From NCBI RefSeq assembly GCF_014698965.1, contig NZ_JACXAE010000009.1, positions 202,148-266,147 of the forward strand: a DNA stretch of 64,000 nucleotides, given 5' to 3'. This DNA is from Iningainema tapete BLCC-T55. Lineage in GTDB: Bacteria; Cyanobacteriota; Cyanobacteriia; Cyanobacteriales; Nostocaceae. The notes under the pieces were generated by a model. That model was not told where the DNA came from. It saw only the letters and a list, made by a program, of their open reading frames with translations, and ran no database searches. The position numbers were made by a program, and so were the translations under genes. The first letter of the stretch is position 1. Every line of letters starts with the position of its first letter. Below, in pieces: positions 35,141 to 43,150 of this stretch.

Positions 35141-35205
35141 GTAGAGACGTTCCGGCGGAACGTCTGTACAGTCGTCGTAGAGACGTTCCGGCGGAACGTC
35201 TGTAC
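35141..35205. repeat. Tandem GTAGAGACG palindromes upstream of ctaC
   Basis: Two 29-base copies (outer GTAGAGACGTTCC, inner GGAACGTCTGTAC) with a 36-base period lie between the DUF2231 genes and ctaC. They are the same family as 11047-11106 and 23206-23233. In a transcript they would form two strong hairpins inside the operon. Confidence 0.75.
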
Positions 35206-35227
35206 AGGATAATTAAAGTACATTAGA

Positions 35228-35860
35228 TTACCTTAGTAGCAAGTTGGGGTTTTTGCCTAATCGGAGCAAACTATCAGCAGTGTTGTGTACCCCAAACTCA
35301 GCAGCTAGATGCGCTCCTAGTGTGCCATGAACATACATCACAAACAGGATGACTAAACCTGCTAGCACATAGCTCCACTGCACTTGTTGATTTGCATCAG
35401 CGCACCACAAATACCGCTGAAAACCCCTCCATACAGTCATGCCCACAATTAACGCTAGGAGAATTACTCCACCAACTCCATGCCAAAGCATTGTCTCCAT
35501 TGCGTGCATTCCCCAGGCACTCTTGACATCAGTTGGTGGATCTGCGAGCATCATTTCGTAAAAGCCTGCAGCAACAGTAAAAAACGAAATGACTGCTGAT
35601 GCCAGCATGTTGTACCAGCCAACATCAAAGAAGTTGGAACGAACAGCAGGAAGTGCCAAAAACTTGAAGATTGGTTTTTGCCACGGGAACAGTACACCAA
35701 CGATATCAAAGGCGATCGCAATAATAAACAGCCCCAAGGTGAGATGAACCAAGTTGGGATGAATGGGGATAGGGTAGGGTAGTCCGTTCGCACCTAGTTG
35801 CGATAAGCCGGGTACGGCTTGCAGCAAAGCTGAACGCACTTGCTCAATTACTTGATTCAT
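35228..35860 (-). CDS. DUF2231 membrane protein 2
   Basis: 210 codons with four predicted membrane helices. PIPIHPNLVHLTLGLFIIAI is the DUF2231 HP..VH motif, and GVGGVILLALIVGMTVWRGF a later helix. Such pairs are regularly encoded next to the ctaCDE-type alternative oxidase in cyanobacteria and may be heme- or quinone-related membrane subunits; function unproven. Its ATG overlaps the stop of the upstream DUF2231 gene. Confidence 0.85.
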   Translation of the reverse strand: MNQVIEQVRSALLQAVPGLSQLGANGLPYPIPIHPNLVHLTLGLFIIAIAFDIVGVLFPWQKPIFKFLALPAVRSNFFDVGWYNMLASAVISFFTVAAGFYEMMLADPPTDVKSAWGMHAMETMLWHGVGGVILLALIVGMTVWRGFQRYLWCADANQQVQWSYVLAGLVILFVMYVHGTLGAHLAAEFGVHNTADSLLRLGKNPNLLLR

Positions 35861-36357
35861 CTTAAAATTCCTTCCTTGATTGCTTCAACAACTGGCACCG
35901 TATGCAATCCATACACCCATACCAGTTTGTCTCCTAAATACACTTGCAAAAACACCACACAAGTCAAAACTAGTCCCATTCCTAAATAAGAAAACGGCAA
36001 ATGGAATGGATTTCTTAAACGAATTACATAACGCCAAGCGGTAATAGCAGCAATAATACCTGACAGCGACCAACCTACTATTGTATGTAAATTTAGCACA
36101 GGTTCAACCGCATTGTAAGGTTCTGCCAAACCCGCTTCCAACTGACCAAAAATGATGGCGATAAAGATGGAAATTGTAGCGATAAACATATTCCACCAAC
36201 TCACCTCATACAGACGGGCGCTACGGGTAAAATAGCCAATCACATCACAAACAAAGGCAAACAACACCATCGCAATTACGAAGTGAACGATGATGGGATG
36301 AATCGTATCCGGATAGGGTAAATAGTGGTCATTTAATGGCAGAACATATTTTAGCAT
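35857..36357 (-). CDS. DUF2231 membrane protein 1
   Basis: 166 codons, four membrane helices. DTIHPIIVHFVIAMVLFAFV is the HP..VH signature, followed by LHTIVGWSLSGIIAAITAWR. It is the first gene of the oxidase operon and overlaps the next by four bases. Likely acts with its paralogue and the oxidase. Confidence 0.85.
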   Translation of the reverse strand: MLKYVLPLNDHYLPYPDTIHPIIVHFVIAMVLFAFVCDVIGYFTRSARLYEVSWWNMFIATISIFIAIIFGQLEAGLAEPYNAVEPVLNLHTIVGWSLSGIIAAITAWRYVIRLRNPFHLPFSYLGMGLVLTCVVFLQVYLGDKLVWVYGLHTVPVVEAIKEGILR

Positions 36358-36609
36358 CTTTTTTTTCTAGGCATCTCTCCTGAACCATAATTTAACTTTA
36401 GCGGTTAACTTTTCTTAATAATGTATCTGGCGAACAATGTTTGATCTGAGCTATGTTTAAACTTAATAATATATTAATAAAGCTATTAAAATCGGATATT
36501 TATTAGTTAGAATTATTAGCAATAAGTCTTGTAAAAATAGTAAATTTTTCCTTGAAAAAGCAAATATTGAAGTGCGCGATCGCCGCGTGCTATCATAGGA
36601 AAATAAAGT

Positions 36610-36745
36610 TTTATATCACGTCCGCTTAATTACTTATAAATAAAACATAGGTATGTAGTTGCGATGAGCGCGCTCTTAATCCTCTTTGAGCGCGCTCATC
36701 GCAACTACATACCTTATTATAAGTGTTCAACCAGACATGATATTA
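36610..36745. mobile_element. MITE with ACTTATAATA-type termini, copy 2
   Basis: Left terminus TTATATCACGTCCGCTTAAT...ACTTATAAATA (36610-36642); inverted right terminus TTATTATAAGTGTTCAACCA...TGATATTA (36714-36745). The ends match copy 1 at 12038-12194. The core is a perfect hairpin, AGGTATGTAGTTGCGATGAG and complement, with GAGCGCGCTC at the stem tip. The rest of the 36358-36767 gap upstream of it is AT-rich and non-coding, the likely promoter side of the DUF2231-cta operon. Confidence 0.75.
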
Positions 36746-36767
36746 GTCGCTTTGACCAAGCAAAGTT

Positions 36768-37826
36768 TTGACAGCGCTTGTCATCTCAGGCATCGCCAGC
36801 GCCACGGATGCAAACGAACAAAGTGTAGCAGCTGGACTCCCAGTGATCAAATCTCCGACAAACACGGTATGGGCATTAGGACGCACGTTAGTTGATGGTC
36901 CTGCTGATCTTCAAGCAGTGCGATCGCAATATACCTTAACCCCTCTATCACTGTATCCTGGTTCACCGCCAACGGAACTTCCCCCAATTCCAAACCCAAA
37001 TCCACTGCCCAGACCACAAGATGTGGCAAAAAGTGGTATACAGTTTTTTGACGAGTTGAGTGCGCTTTTAAAAGATAATCCACCACCAGCAGACGAATCG
37101 CCCGTGTTAGAGCGATTTGCACAAGTTGGTATTGGTGTGAATCGGCAACCCTCACAAGAGGTAACAGATCCAGATATTTTGGCTGGATTGACTCAAGGAA
37201 TTGTAGAAGCAGAGCGACTTATTGACAAAAAGTGGTTAAACATTGGTACTACAACCAACGGGTGGCGTGTCAACTATGACATTGGTGATTACGGTAATGA
37301 CTATTTACTGCGGGCGGCAGTTGCTAAGTACGCACTGGCTGCCAACGTTGCCCAAGAGTCATTGTATTTTCTCACTAATATTGATGCGAATGGCAATCCA
37401 CTTGTGGGTACAAACGAATACGTTCTTACTTTTGAGGCAGGTCAACTGCCGCCAGTTGAAGCTTTTTGGTCCGTAACCTTGTACGATCCTGATGGTTTTC
37501 TCGTCGAAAATTCGATCAACCGCTATTCAATTGGCGATCGCACTCCGGGAGTGCAATTTAACTCTGACGGATCGTTAAGCATTTACTTGCAATCCGATCC
37601 ACCAATCCTTGGCTCATCAAACTGGTTGCCAACACAGAATGGTCCATTTTCCCTATCGCTACGAGCATACTTACCGAAACCTGAGTTACTTAATGGCACT
37701 TACCAACTTCCACCTGTGGTAAATGTGGCTGCTACATCTGTACCTGAATCGAGTGCAACTTCAGGAATGATTGCAGCAAGCATTGTCGGGGCAGTTGTTT
37801 TGCGCTCACGTCGGCAGAAAATGTAG
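36768..37826 (+). pseudogene. DUF1254/DUF1214 protein missing its N-terminus, with PEP-CTERM-like tail
   Basis: The open frame gives 352 codons from TTG 36768. Conserved family sequence begins immediately (GLPVIKSPTNTVWALGRTLV, then QYTLTPLSLYPG), whereas complete members have an exported start and about 150 more residues before this point. A MITE ends about 20 bases upstream and the frame has a stop directly before, so the 5' part seems lost. The C-terminal DUF1214 half is intact (SVTLYDPDGFLVENSINRYS, SLRAYLPKPELLNGTYQLPP), followed by VPESSATSGMIAASIVGAVV and LRSRRQKM, a PEP-CTERM-like anchor. It could still be translated as a shorter protein. Confidence 0.72.
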
Positions 37827-37934
37827 AATTTATGATGCTGCTTTAAAAAGCGTTACGGGTTTCCAAAAGCGGTCCGTCTTCTTGTTGAGCTTATAATACT
37901 AACAAAAATTGACGGTAGTCCTAAGGAACGTGGA

Positions 37935-38760
37935 TTAAATAACTTGCAAGTCTGAGTGAGTTTGGGGTTTCACAGTATAGTTCCACTGTGGCAAAAAATC
38001 ATCGAATAAAATCTTCATTGTTTCTTTAAAACCCTCAGCTACTTTCAAGCCTGTTTGGTAGGTTTTATCAATGATGGTCATAAGAACTTTCAAACCTGTC
38101 TGGGTAGTGACTTTTGCCATCAGTTCGGATACCGTATTTGCACTGTCAAAAATGACTTCCGTACAGGCGCGCTGAGGTGTGGAAAAAGACGATGCTCAAT
38201 CGGATTGTATTTAGATATATAAGGGGGATAGTGAGCAATACAAATGGATATACCAATTTCATCAACCAAAGCTTGTAAGGCTTCTTTAAATACATAGTAA
38301 CGAGAACTGTTACTACCTCCCCCATCGCACAATAGTAGTATTGATGTAGCCAATGGGTAGCGATTTTTTCCGTAGTGATTCCACCAGTATCGAATCGAAT
38401 CACACGCAAATTCGCTTGTGTCATGACTCTTACCAATCTGTACATAACCAATATTGTCATTTAAATCATACAACCCGTGTGGTATTGCTACTCCCGTTGC
38501 CAGAGAAGGAAAATCGTGGTCGAATACCTCTATTGGCTCAGTCGTATAAGCACTCCCTTCCCGGTATAAATTACCGATTAACTCTTTTTTTTACTATCCA
38601 TACTCATAACTGCTTGACCATTGGAAAAATACTCCTGCTTAAGACTTTCAATATTCTCAAACTGTTCGTTTCTGTTTTCTGTGGTTCCGCACGCGGTTGT
38701 TTTTACTGCTTTTCGTTTACGAAAATACTGAAGAAGAATGGATACCATTTAATCAGATGA
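37935..38760 (-). pseudogene. ISAzo13-family transposase remnant
   Basis: Three frames together give one transposase C-terminal part: EYFSNGQAVMSMDSKKK, then (new frame) LIGNLYREGSAYTTEPIEVF, GKSHDTSEFACDSIRYWWNH, ILLLCDGGGSNSSR and YPPYISKYNPIEHRLFPH, then (new frame) VFFHTSARL and VTTQTGLKVLMTIIDKTYQT. The DGGGSN and KYNPIEHRLF motifs are typical of ISAzo13. One frameshift falls in a run of eight A residues (38585-38592), where nine would restore the frame. The 5' part is missing. Confidence 0.82.
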
Positions 38761-38878
38761 TTATTCAGTACCCTTTAGAAAAGCTCAAAAACATGAATCA
38801 AGTATAAGCAAAACTTATCTTGATTTTATTGTATTTCTGAGGATCTTACGGTGATTTTTGCTGCTATTCTGAATAATC

Positions 38879-38919
38879 AAGAACAAGCTTTCTTTAGTAA
38901 TTTAAGAAAGCTTGTTCTT
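38879..38919. promoter_or_regulatory. Strong hairpin 1 upstream of the winged-helix gene
   Basis: Perfect 16-base arms AAGAACAAGCTTTCTT / AAGAAAGCTTGTTCTT with a nine-base loop. It lies between the dead ISAzo13 copy and the winged-helix gene. It may end read-through from the left or form part of a leader RNA. The IS end is another possibility. Confidence 0.5.
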
Positions 38920-38941
38920 CAGATAAATTATATTTAGATTT

Positions 38942-39000
38942 CTGCTTTAAGTAGAGCAAATGTGATGCTTGGCGGCTGTACATTTGCTTCCTTAAAGCAG
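38942..39000. promoter_or_regulatory. Long two-part hairpin 2 upstream of the winged-helix gene
   Basis: CTGCTTTAAG pairs with CTTAAAGCAG, and inside that AGCAAATGT pairs with ACATTTGCT, leaving a GC-rich loop (GATGCTTGGCGGCTGT). The 59-base element ends 35 bases before the GTG start. A leader RNA structure or an operator for the encoded DNA-binding protein are both possible. Confidence 0.5.
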
Positions 39001-39035
39001 GAATTTAAGACACTCAACCAACGAGGTGATTTCTT

Positions 39036-40013
39036 GTGTCTGGACTTGATAATCAAAGTCTAGGAGATTCTTCACGGCAAAGTCAAGAGCCTATCTTGAA
39101 TCAAATTGAGCGATCATCGTCAACAGTTAGCGCTACGGATATCGCAAATCTTTTATCAATAGACGAATTAAGATTGGTGCTAATTGTTGCTGAAAATAAT
39201 GGCATTACTGCAAAAAAGATTGCTGAAGAATTATATCGTTCAAGAGCAAATGCATCAAAACTAGCTAAACAAGTTGTCCAAAAAGAAGTTATAACTTTTA
39301 TAGAGAAACCGTCAAAAAAAACGGGAATTTTGCCAACTCATGAGTATTATCTTGCTCATGGCATAACCAAAGATATGATCGTTTCTGCAATTGAAATTAA
39401 GGATAATTCAGGTGAAACGCCAAATTTTATTAATACAGGGGAGTCTTTATCCCTGAATGATCTTGGTTCTATAAATTTAAAGAATCCAATAAATCCAACT
39501 TTTTTGAAAGAATGTCTATTAGGACTACCGTTAATACTACATCGCACTTTAAGAGTAGTACCAACAAAAGGTATTACAGCGTTTGAAGCAGCAAACTTGC
39601 TTAAATGTACCACTGCAACATCTAATAAAAAACTTAAAAAACTTTGGGAATTAGGTTGGTTAATTCGGAAAAAACTTGAAAGTGATAACGGTACTTCAGG
39701 GGAATATTGTTATTTTTTGGCTTCTAGTCTAACTCCTGATTTGCTGAATACCGCTTTTGCCACATTAAGAGTTAAAACTATTAAAAAACCAATGTATGAT
39801 AATTATCCGGAAAAAGAAATGTTGAATCAAAAAGAACAAGAGCCAAGTCTCGAAATTGAGACAACTGACCCTCAAGCTGAAATAGTTATAGCAAAGGTCA
39901 ACCAATTGATGACCCATATTCGTCAAGCTAAAGCTCTTAAAGAAGAATTACGAGCTATAGGCGGTCGTCAGGCTGAAGAACTTATAGCTAATTTAGAAGC
40001 AGAAAATTTTTAA
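39036..40013 (+). CDS. Double winged-helix (MarR-like) DNA-binding protein
   Basis: 325 codons from GTG 39036, preceded by GAGGTGATTTCTT. Two helix-turn-helix units are visible: LLSIDELRLVLIVAENNGIT with AKKIAEELYRSRANASKLAK (residues about 38-80) and GITAFEAANLLKCTTATSNK with KLKKLWELGWLIRKK (about 185-220). The C-terminus is a charged coiled coil (VNQLMTHIRQAKALKEELRA). I do not recognise a named family. It opens the AT-rich accessory island and may regulate it, or be a partition/replication-type protein of a lost element. Confidence 0.6.
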   Translation: MSGLDNQSLGDSSRQSQEPILNQIERSSSTVSATDIANLLSIDELRLVLIVAENNGITAKKIAEELYRSRANASKLAKQVVQKEVITFIEKPSKKTGILPTHEYYLAHGITKDMIVSAIEIKDNSGETPNFINTGESLSLNDLGSINLKNPINPTFLKECLLGLPLILHRTLRVVPTKGITAFEAANLLKCTTATSNKKLKKLWELGWLIRKKLESDNGTSGEYCYFLASSLTPDLLNTAFATLRVKTIKKPMYDNYPEKEMLNQKEQEPSLEIETTDPQAEIVIAKVNQLMTHIRQAKALKEELRAIGGRQAEELIANLEAENF

Positions 40014-40053
40014 ATCAAGTAGCAAAGTATTATCCTTGCTACTTGAAAAGTAT

Positions 40054-40121
40054 GGGCGGCGCTTGGTGTCAGACGAGCCTCCTAAACTCCGCGCTGAGGG
40101 GTTCAATTCCCCTGCCGTCCA
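40054..40121 (+). tRNA. tRNA-like sequence, possibly a degenerate tRNA-Arg(CCU)
   Basis: Acceptor halves GGGCGGC and GCCGTCC pair over seven bases (one G-U), followed by an A. A canonical T arm AGGGGTTCAATTCCCCT is present. A CTCCTAA anticodon-loop candidate reads CCU, but its stem has only three of five pairs and the D arm is too short. Likely a decayed tRNA or a tRNA fragment left by integration. CCA is not encoded. Confidence 0.45.
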
Positions 40122-40206
40122 CAACATCTTTATCATAAGACATTACAGTTTACAAAAGTAGTAGAGTTTTTGATTACCATTAAAAATTTACGCTCTTGAG
40201 AACGTT

Positions 40207-41049
40207 TCATCTCCTCACTCTCCCTGTCGTGTCGTGTGATACATCTGATTGATTATCAAATTTGTCTACCTCATTACCCCAAACATCCCATCCTTCTCTT
40301 TTTTGTCTTGCAAACATTTCCAATTTTGTTCCACTACATAAATGATTAACTAACTCATAAAACTCTTCTGGTTTTCTTGAATGTTCTCTTCTAGGCGCTT
40401 TTAAAATAGTTGATTCATTGCTTAGTTTTTTAGAGTATGAAAAGCTAGTTACATTACCGCGAACTGCCAAAATACAGTGTTCTGTACAGTTTCTTAGCCA
40501 GTGTCCTGTACCTATCCTAGTTGTTCCTTTTTTTGAAACTTTTTCCCAAGTCAGAATTGTTTTTAATTCAAAGCCCCAGTGGCGTATACAATCAGCTGCT
40601 TCTAATAAATGATTATTTGTAAACCATAACCATAATACAGTTCCTTCTTTGGCGCACATATCTGGAATTGGCAGTTGTAGTATTTCTTCTATTTTCATTG
40701 GTGGATATGGTATTCGATTTCTGTGAGTTTTATCGTCTTTTCTAAGTTGATAGAACCAAGGTGGATCAATTACGATGCATTGATATTTTTTAGCAGGAAG
40801 ATTATAATTTGTGGGCTTTACTTTTTCTTCCTTAGGCTTTGTTTTTTCTTCTTCTTGTTTTATTTTATTCAAAAAGCTTTCTTTTATAATCTGAGGATAA
40901 TGTAATTTTTCTCTAGCTAGACAAGCTTTTTCAGATTTACCAAGGTAGATATGTTTTTGTCTGGATGTTTTAAGTGATTTATAACGTTTAGATTCAATTA
41001 GGGAATAATAATTTTTCCCGTTTTTTTGTTGTCTTTTTACAAATGCCAT
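40207..41049 (-). CDS. MT-A70 family adenine-N6 methyltransferase
   Basis: 280 codons. The catalytic motif IVIDPPWFYQL (DPPW) is followed by LWLWFTNNHLLEAADCIRHW and ILAVRGNV, then KPEEFYELVNHLCSGTKLEM with FARQKREGWDVWGNE at the C-terminus: the standard MT-A70 arrangement used by phage and genomic DNA adenine methylases. The first 80 residues are a basic Lys/Glu-rich extension (VKRQQKNGKNYYSLIESKRY). It diverges from the nuclease gene; a restriction-modification or anti-restriction role is possible. Confidence 0.88.
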   Translation of the reverse strand: MAFVKRQQKNGKNYYSLIESKRYKSLKTSRQKHIYLGKSEKACLAREKLHYPQIIKESFLNKIKQEEEKTKPKEEKVKPTNYNLPAKKYQCIVIDPPWFYQLRKDDKTHRNRIPYPPMKIEEILQLPIPDMCAKEGTVLWLWFTNNHLLEAADCIRHWGFELKTILTWEKVSKKGTTRIGTGHWLRNCTEHCILAVRGNVTSFSYSKKLSNESTILKAPRREHSRKPEEFYELVNHLCSGTKLEMFARQKREGWDVWGNEVDKFDNQSDVSHDTTGRVRR

Positions 41050-41531
41050 TTTGTGTGGTATATATTTTAAGACAAGTGTTCTATTTAATAATACACAATA
41101 TTGTGTGTAGTGTCAAATAATTTTATCAATACACTAAATAAAAAATGAGTATAAGTTTAAACCATCTTTTTTGTTGGCAATATATTTTTTAGAGACATGC
41201 AAATTTTGCGTTCTTATCAATTTAAATATCTTCTTTTTCATCCAGCTATGCGCAGATCCGGAATAAATTGGACAAACCTTTTTTGTTTGATCATTGAAAC
41301 ATAGGCACTGATAGTAAATGTGTTAAAGATTTGTCAAATTGATTTTCGCTTAACCCCTATCTACTAAAGTTTAGGTACTGCAAATCAAAAATGTATACTT
41401 AAATTAATGTAATTTATAGTTATGTGTTTTAAGTATAAATATTTATACTTTATAGTGACATTTTGTAAATTAATCTTGTCAGTACGTAGGCTTTTAGTGT
41501 AACAATATTGCTATGACTTACCTTGTGAAAT
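41050..41531. promoter_or_regulatory. Divergent control region with a 20-bp palindrome
   Basis: AT-rich gap between methyltransferase and nuclease genes. AAGTATAAATATTTATACTT (41431-41450) is a perfect palindrome 82 bases before the nuclease start. GTATACTTAAATTAATGTAA (41393) is closely related to GTATAAACTAAATTAATGTT upstream of the second small acidic gene (42437). These look like shared operators or promoters. Confidence 0.5.
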
Positions 41532-42152
41532 ATGGATGAACATCTTTTAGAAAATATAATTAGTTGTAGTAATTGTATACATTGTCTTGTGATTGAAGAC
41601 AGTAATAATAAAGAAATATATTACTGCTTAGAACTTAAAATGAAGATTCCTGAAGGAGAAGATATTGGTGCCGATACTAATTGCGAATATTGGGTTGTAA
41701 AGCCTGAATTAGAGAATGAAACTACTTTTATTCAAAATGGAGGTAGACGCGCTAATTCTTCTGGTAAATCTTCTGAACACATTATTGGATGTTTTTTAGA
41801 ACAAAGAGGATTTCGAGTAAGGTATAGATATCAACTACCTTGTCAGGGTATTTGGGGCAATGATATAATTGTCGATATTTTTTGTCAGGGTATTCCTCGT
41901 TTTCGTAATGGGTTAATACTTGAATCTAAGTGGCAAGACTCTAGTGGTAGTGCTTTCCAAAAGATTCCTTATGCAATTGAAAACATAAAAAATAAATATC
42001 CGTGTGAAACAATTTTGATTATTGATGGAGAATGGATGCGTAAAGGTGTGGGTAAAAACGCTTTTGAATGGGCTAAAGCTCAAATTGGTGGAAAGTTGTT
42101 CGCTGTTTATACTTTTGCAGAATTTGCTTCTTGGGTTATGAAGGAGCTATAG
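41532..42152 (+). CDS. PD-(D/E)XK-type nuclease with N-terminal cysteine cluster
   Basis: 206 codons. The catalytic core is GNDIIVDIFCQGIPRF then GLILESKWQDSSGSAFQKIP: Asp, then E-S-K, with the GSxxQKxPY tail seen in restriction-type PD-(D/E)XK nucleases. ETILIIDGEWMRKGVGKNAF follows. The first 50 residues hold CSNCIHC, YYC and TNCEYW, a probable zinc-binding module, which is an uncommon addition. It is followed after three bases by a small acidic gene. DNA cleavage is predicted; target recognition is unknown. Confidence 0.75.
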   Translation: MDEHLLENIISCSNCIHCLVIEDSNNKEIYYCLELKMKIPEGEDIGADTNCEYWVVKPELENETTFIQNGGRRANSSGKSSEHIIGCFLEQRGFRVRYRYQLPCQGIWGNDIIVDIFCQGIPRFRNGLILESKWQDSSGSAFQKIPYAIENIKNKYPCETILIIDGEWMRKGVGKNAFEWAKAQIGGKLFAVYTFAEFASWVMKEL

Positions 42153-42155
42153 TTT

Positions 42156-42392
42156 ATGGAAAATCAAAAATTTTATGTTATTTGGGATTCAAGTAGTACT
42201 GCTCCCTATGGTGGAGCATTAGGAGTTTATGACTCCTATGAACTTGCGCTTAAAGAAATGCAATCTTATGTAAGTAATGGTACTGTAGAGTATTTGCACT
42301 GCTATTTAGTAGAACTCAATTCGCCAATTTCTAATTGGGAACAAGTAATTAACTATAATGAGGGAGATAATGAGGGAGAATGGGGTATGTAA
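42156..42392 (+). CDS. Small acidic protein A (paralogue of B)
   Basis: 78 codons, three bases after the nuclease stop. KFYVIWDSSSTAPYGGALGV then YDSYELALKEMQSYV, LHCYLVELNSPISNWE and a Glu/Asp-rich end. It shares its layout with the protein at 42505-42753. Unknown family. Small size, acidity and tight linkage to a nuclease suggest an inhibitor or immunity role; this is inference. Confidence 0.7.
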   Translation: MENQKFYVIWDSSSTAPYGGALGVYDSYELALKEMQSYVSNGTVEYLHCYLVELNSPISNWEQVINYNEGDNEGEWGM

Positions 42393-42436
42393 TGATAAGA
42401 TTTGCCGTACAAAAATAAGAGACAGCTAAAAATTTG

Positions 42437-42461
42437 GTATAAACTAAATTAATGTTTATAC
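42437..42461. promoter_or_regulatory. Inverted repeat upstream of small acidic protein B
   Basis: GTATAAAC and GTTTATAC flank a nine-base AT spacer. The same sequence theme occurs at 41393-41416 ahead of the nuclease gene, which suggests shared control. Confidence 0.45.
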
Positions 42462-42504
42462 ATTTGTTAAATGTACTTTATGGCTTATTAAAAGGATTTA
42501 ATAT

Positions 42505-42753
42505 ATGCAAAATCAGAAATCTTACCTTGTTTTTGACTTAAGTTCTGAATGTTCTTTCGGTGAAGGTCTTGGAGTTTATACATCTTATGATCTTGCAATT
42601 AAAGCAATGCAAGATCGTATTAATGATTATAGCGGCGTTGATACGGACATCTATTTACATTGTTTTTCAATAAACCTTAATGACCCTATCTGTGAGTACC
42701 ATCCAATAGTTAATTACTCTGAAGGTAATTGGGATATTTCTCAACAAACTTGA
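42505..42753 (+). CDS. Small acidic protein B (paralogue of A)
   Basis: 82 codons. KSYLVFDLSSECSFGEGLGV then YTSYDLAIKAMQDRI, YLHCFSINLNDPICEYHPIV and NYSEGNWD align along the whole length with protein A, at moderate identity. AAAAGGATTTAATAT ahead of the ATG offers a ribosome-binding site. The duplication after a nuclease resembles tandem immunity genes, but no family is recognised. Confidence 0.7.
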   Translation: MQNQKSYLVFDLSSECSFGEGLGVYTSYDLAIKAMQDRINDYSGVDTDIYLHCFSINLNDPICEYHPIVNYSEGNWDISQQT

Positions 42754-42895
42754 TGTATATATTGCTCAGCCTACTTTGTGAACATATAAACAAAGCAAAA
42801 GCTTTGCCACACAATAGTTTTGGTATTCTTGCTAAAGATAATTGTTTAGAGCAAGTTTTTGACAACCGGGGCAAGAAGTTTGTAGCCGGTGACTT

Positions 42896-43085
42896 CAGAA
42901 GGCAGAAGTACGAAGGCAGAGGGCAGCTATGATACCCACGCTTTAAAGCGTGGGATTAAATAAGGACGCCGTTTTTCTACGCGCTGCGCGTCTTGAAAAA
43001 CATTTTCTTTTTTAGTGGGCGCTACTCCCACAACTAAAGTTTTTATTAGCATTTCTTACCTTCAGCATAGCTGCCCTCTGCCCTC
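42896..43085. repeat. Inverted GGCAGAGGGCAGC repeat with IS200/IS605-like hairpin
   Basis: GAAGGCAGAGGGCAGCTATG (42919) is mirrored by CATAGCTGCCCTCTGCC (43066). Between lies CCCACGCTTTAAAGCGTGGG (42940-42959), a hairpin of the kind found at IS200/IS605 ends. No transposase is present. It bounds the AT-rich island on the right. The remainder of 42754-43150 is non-coding. Confidence 0.55.
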
Positions 43086-43150
43086 TGCCTTTCTTTGTAA
43101 TGCACTCGATATTCTAATGTCACAACAGATTTTTATTATGGACAAAGTAA

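Noticed and set aside
35141..35205. Mini CRISPR-like array
   Set aside because: Only two palindromic units with no real spacers; the sequence belongs to a dispersed repeat family.
40054..40121. A fully functional tRNA gene
   Set aside because: D arm too short and anticodon stem with only three of five pairs.
40207..42152. A standard type II restriction-modification pair
   Set aside because: The genes diverge, the methylase is MT-A70 type with an added basic region, and the nuclease has an extra Cys module and twin partners; kept only as a possibility within the island finding.
42940..42959. A complete IS200/IS605 element
   Set aside because: Only one end-like hairpin is present; no TnpA or TnpB coding sequence.
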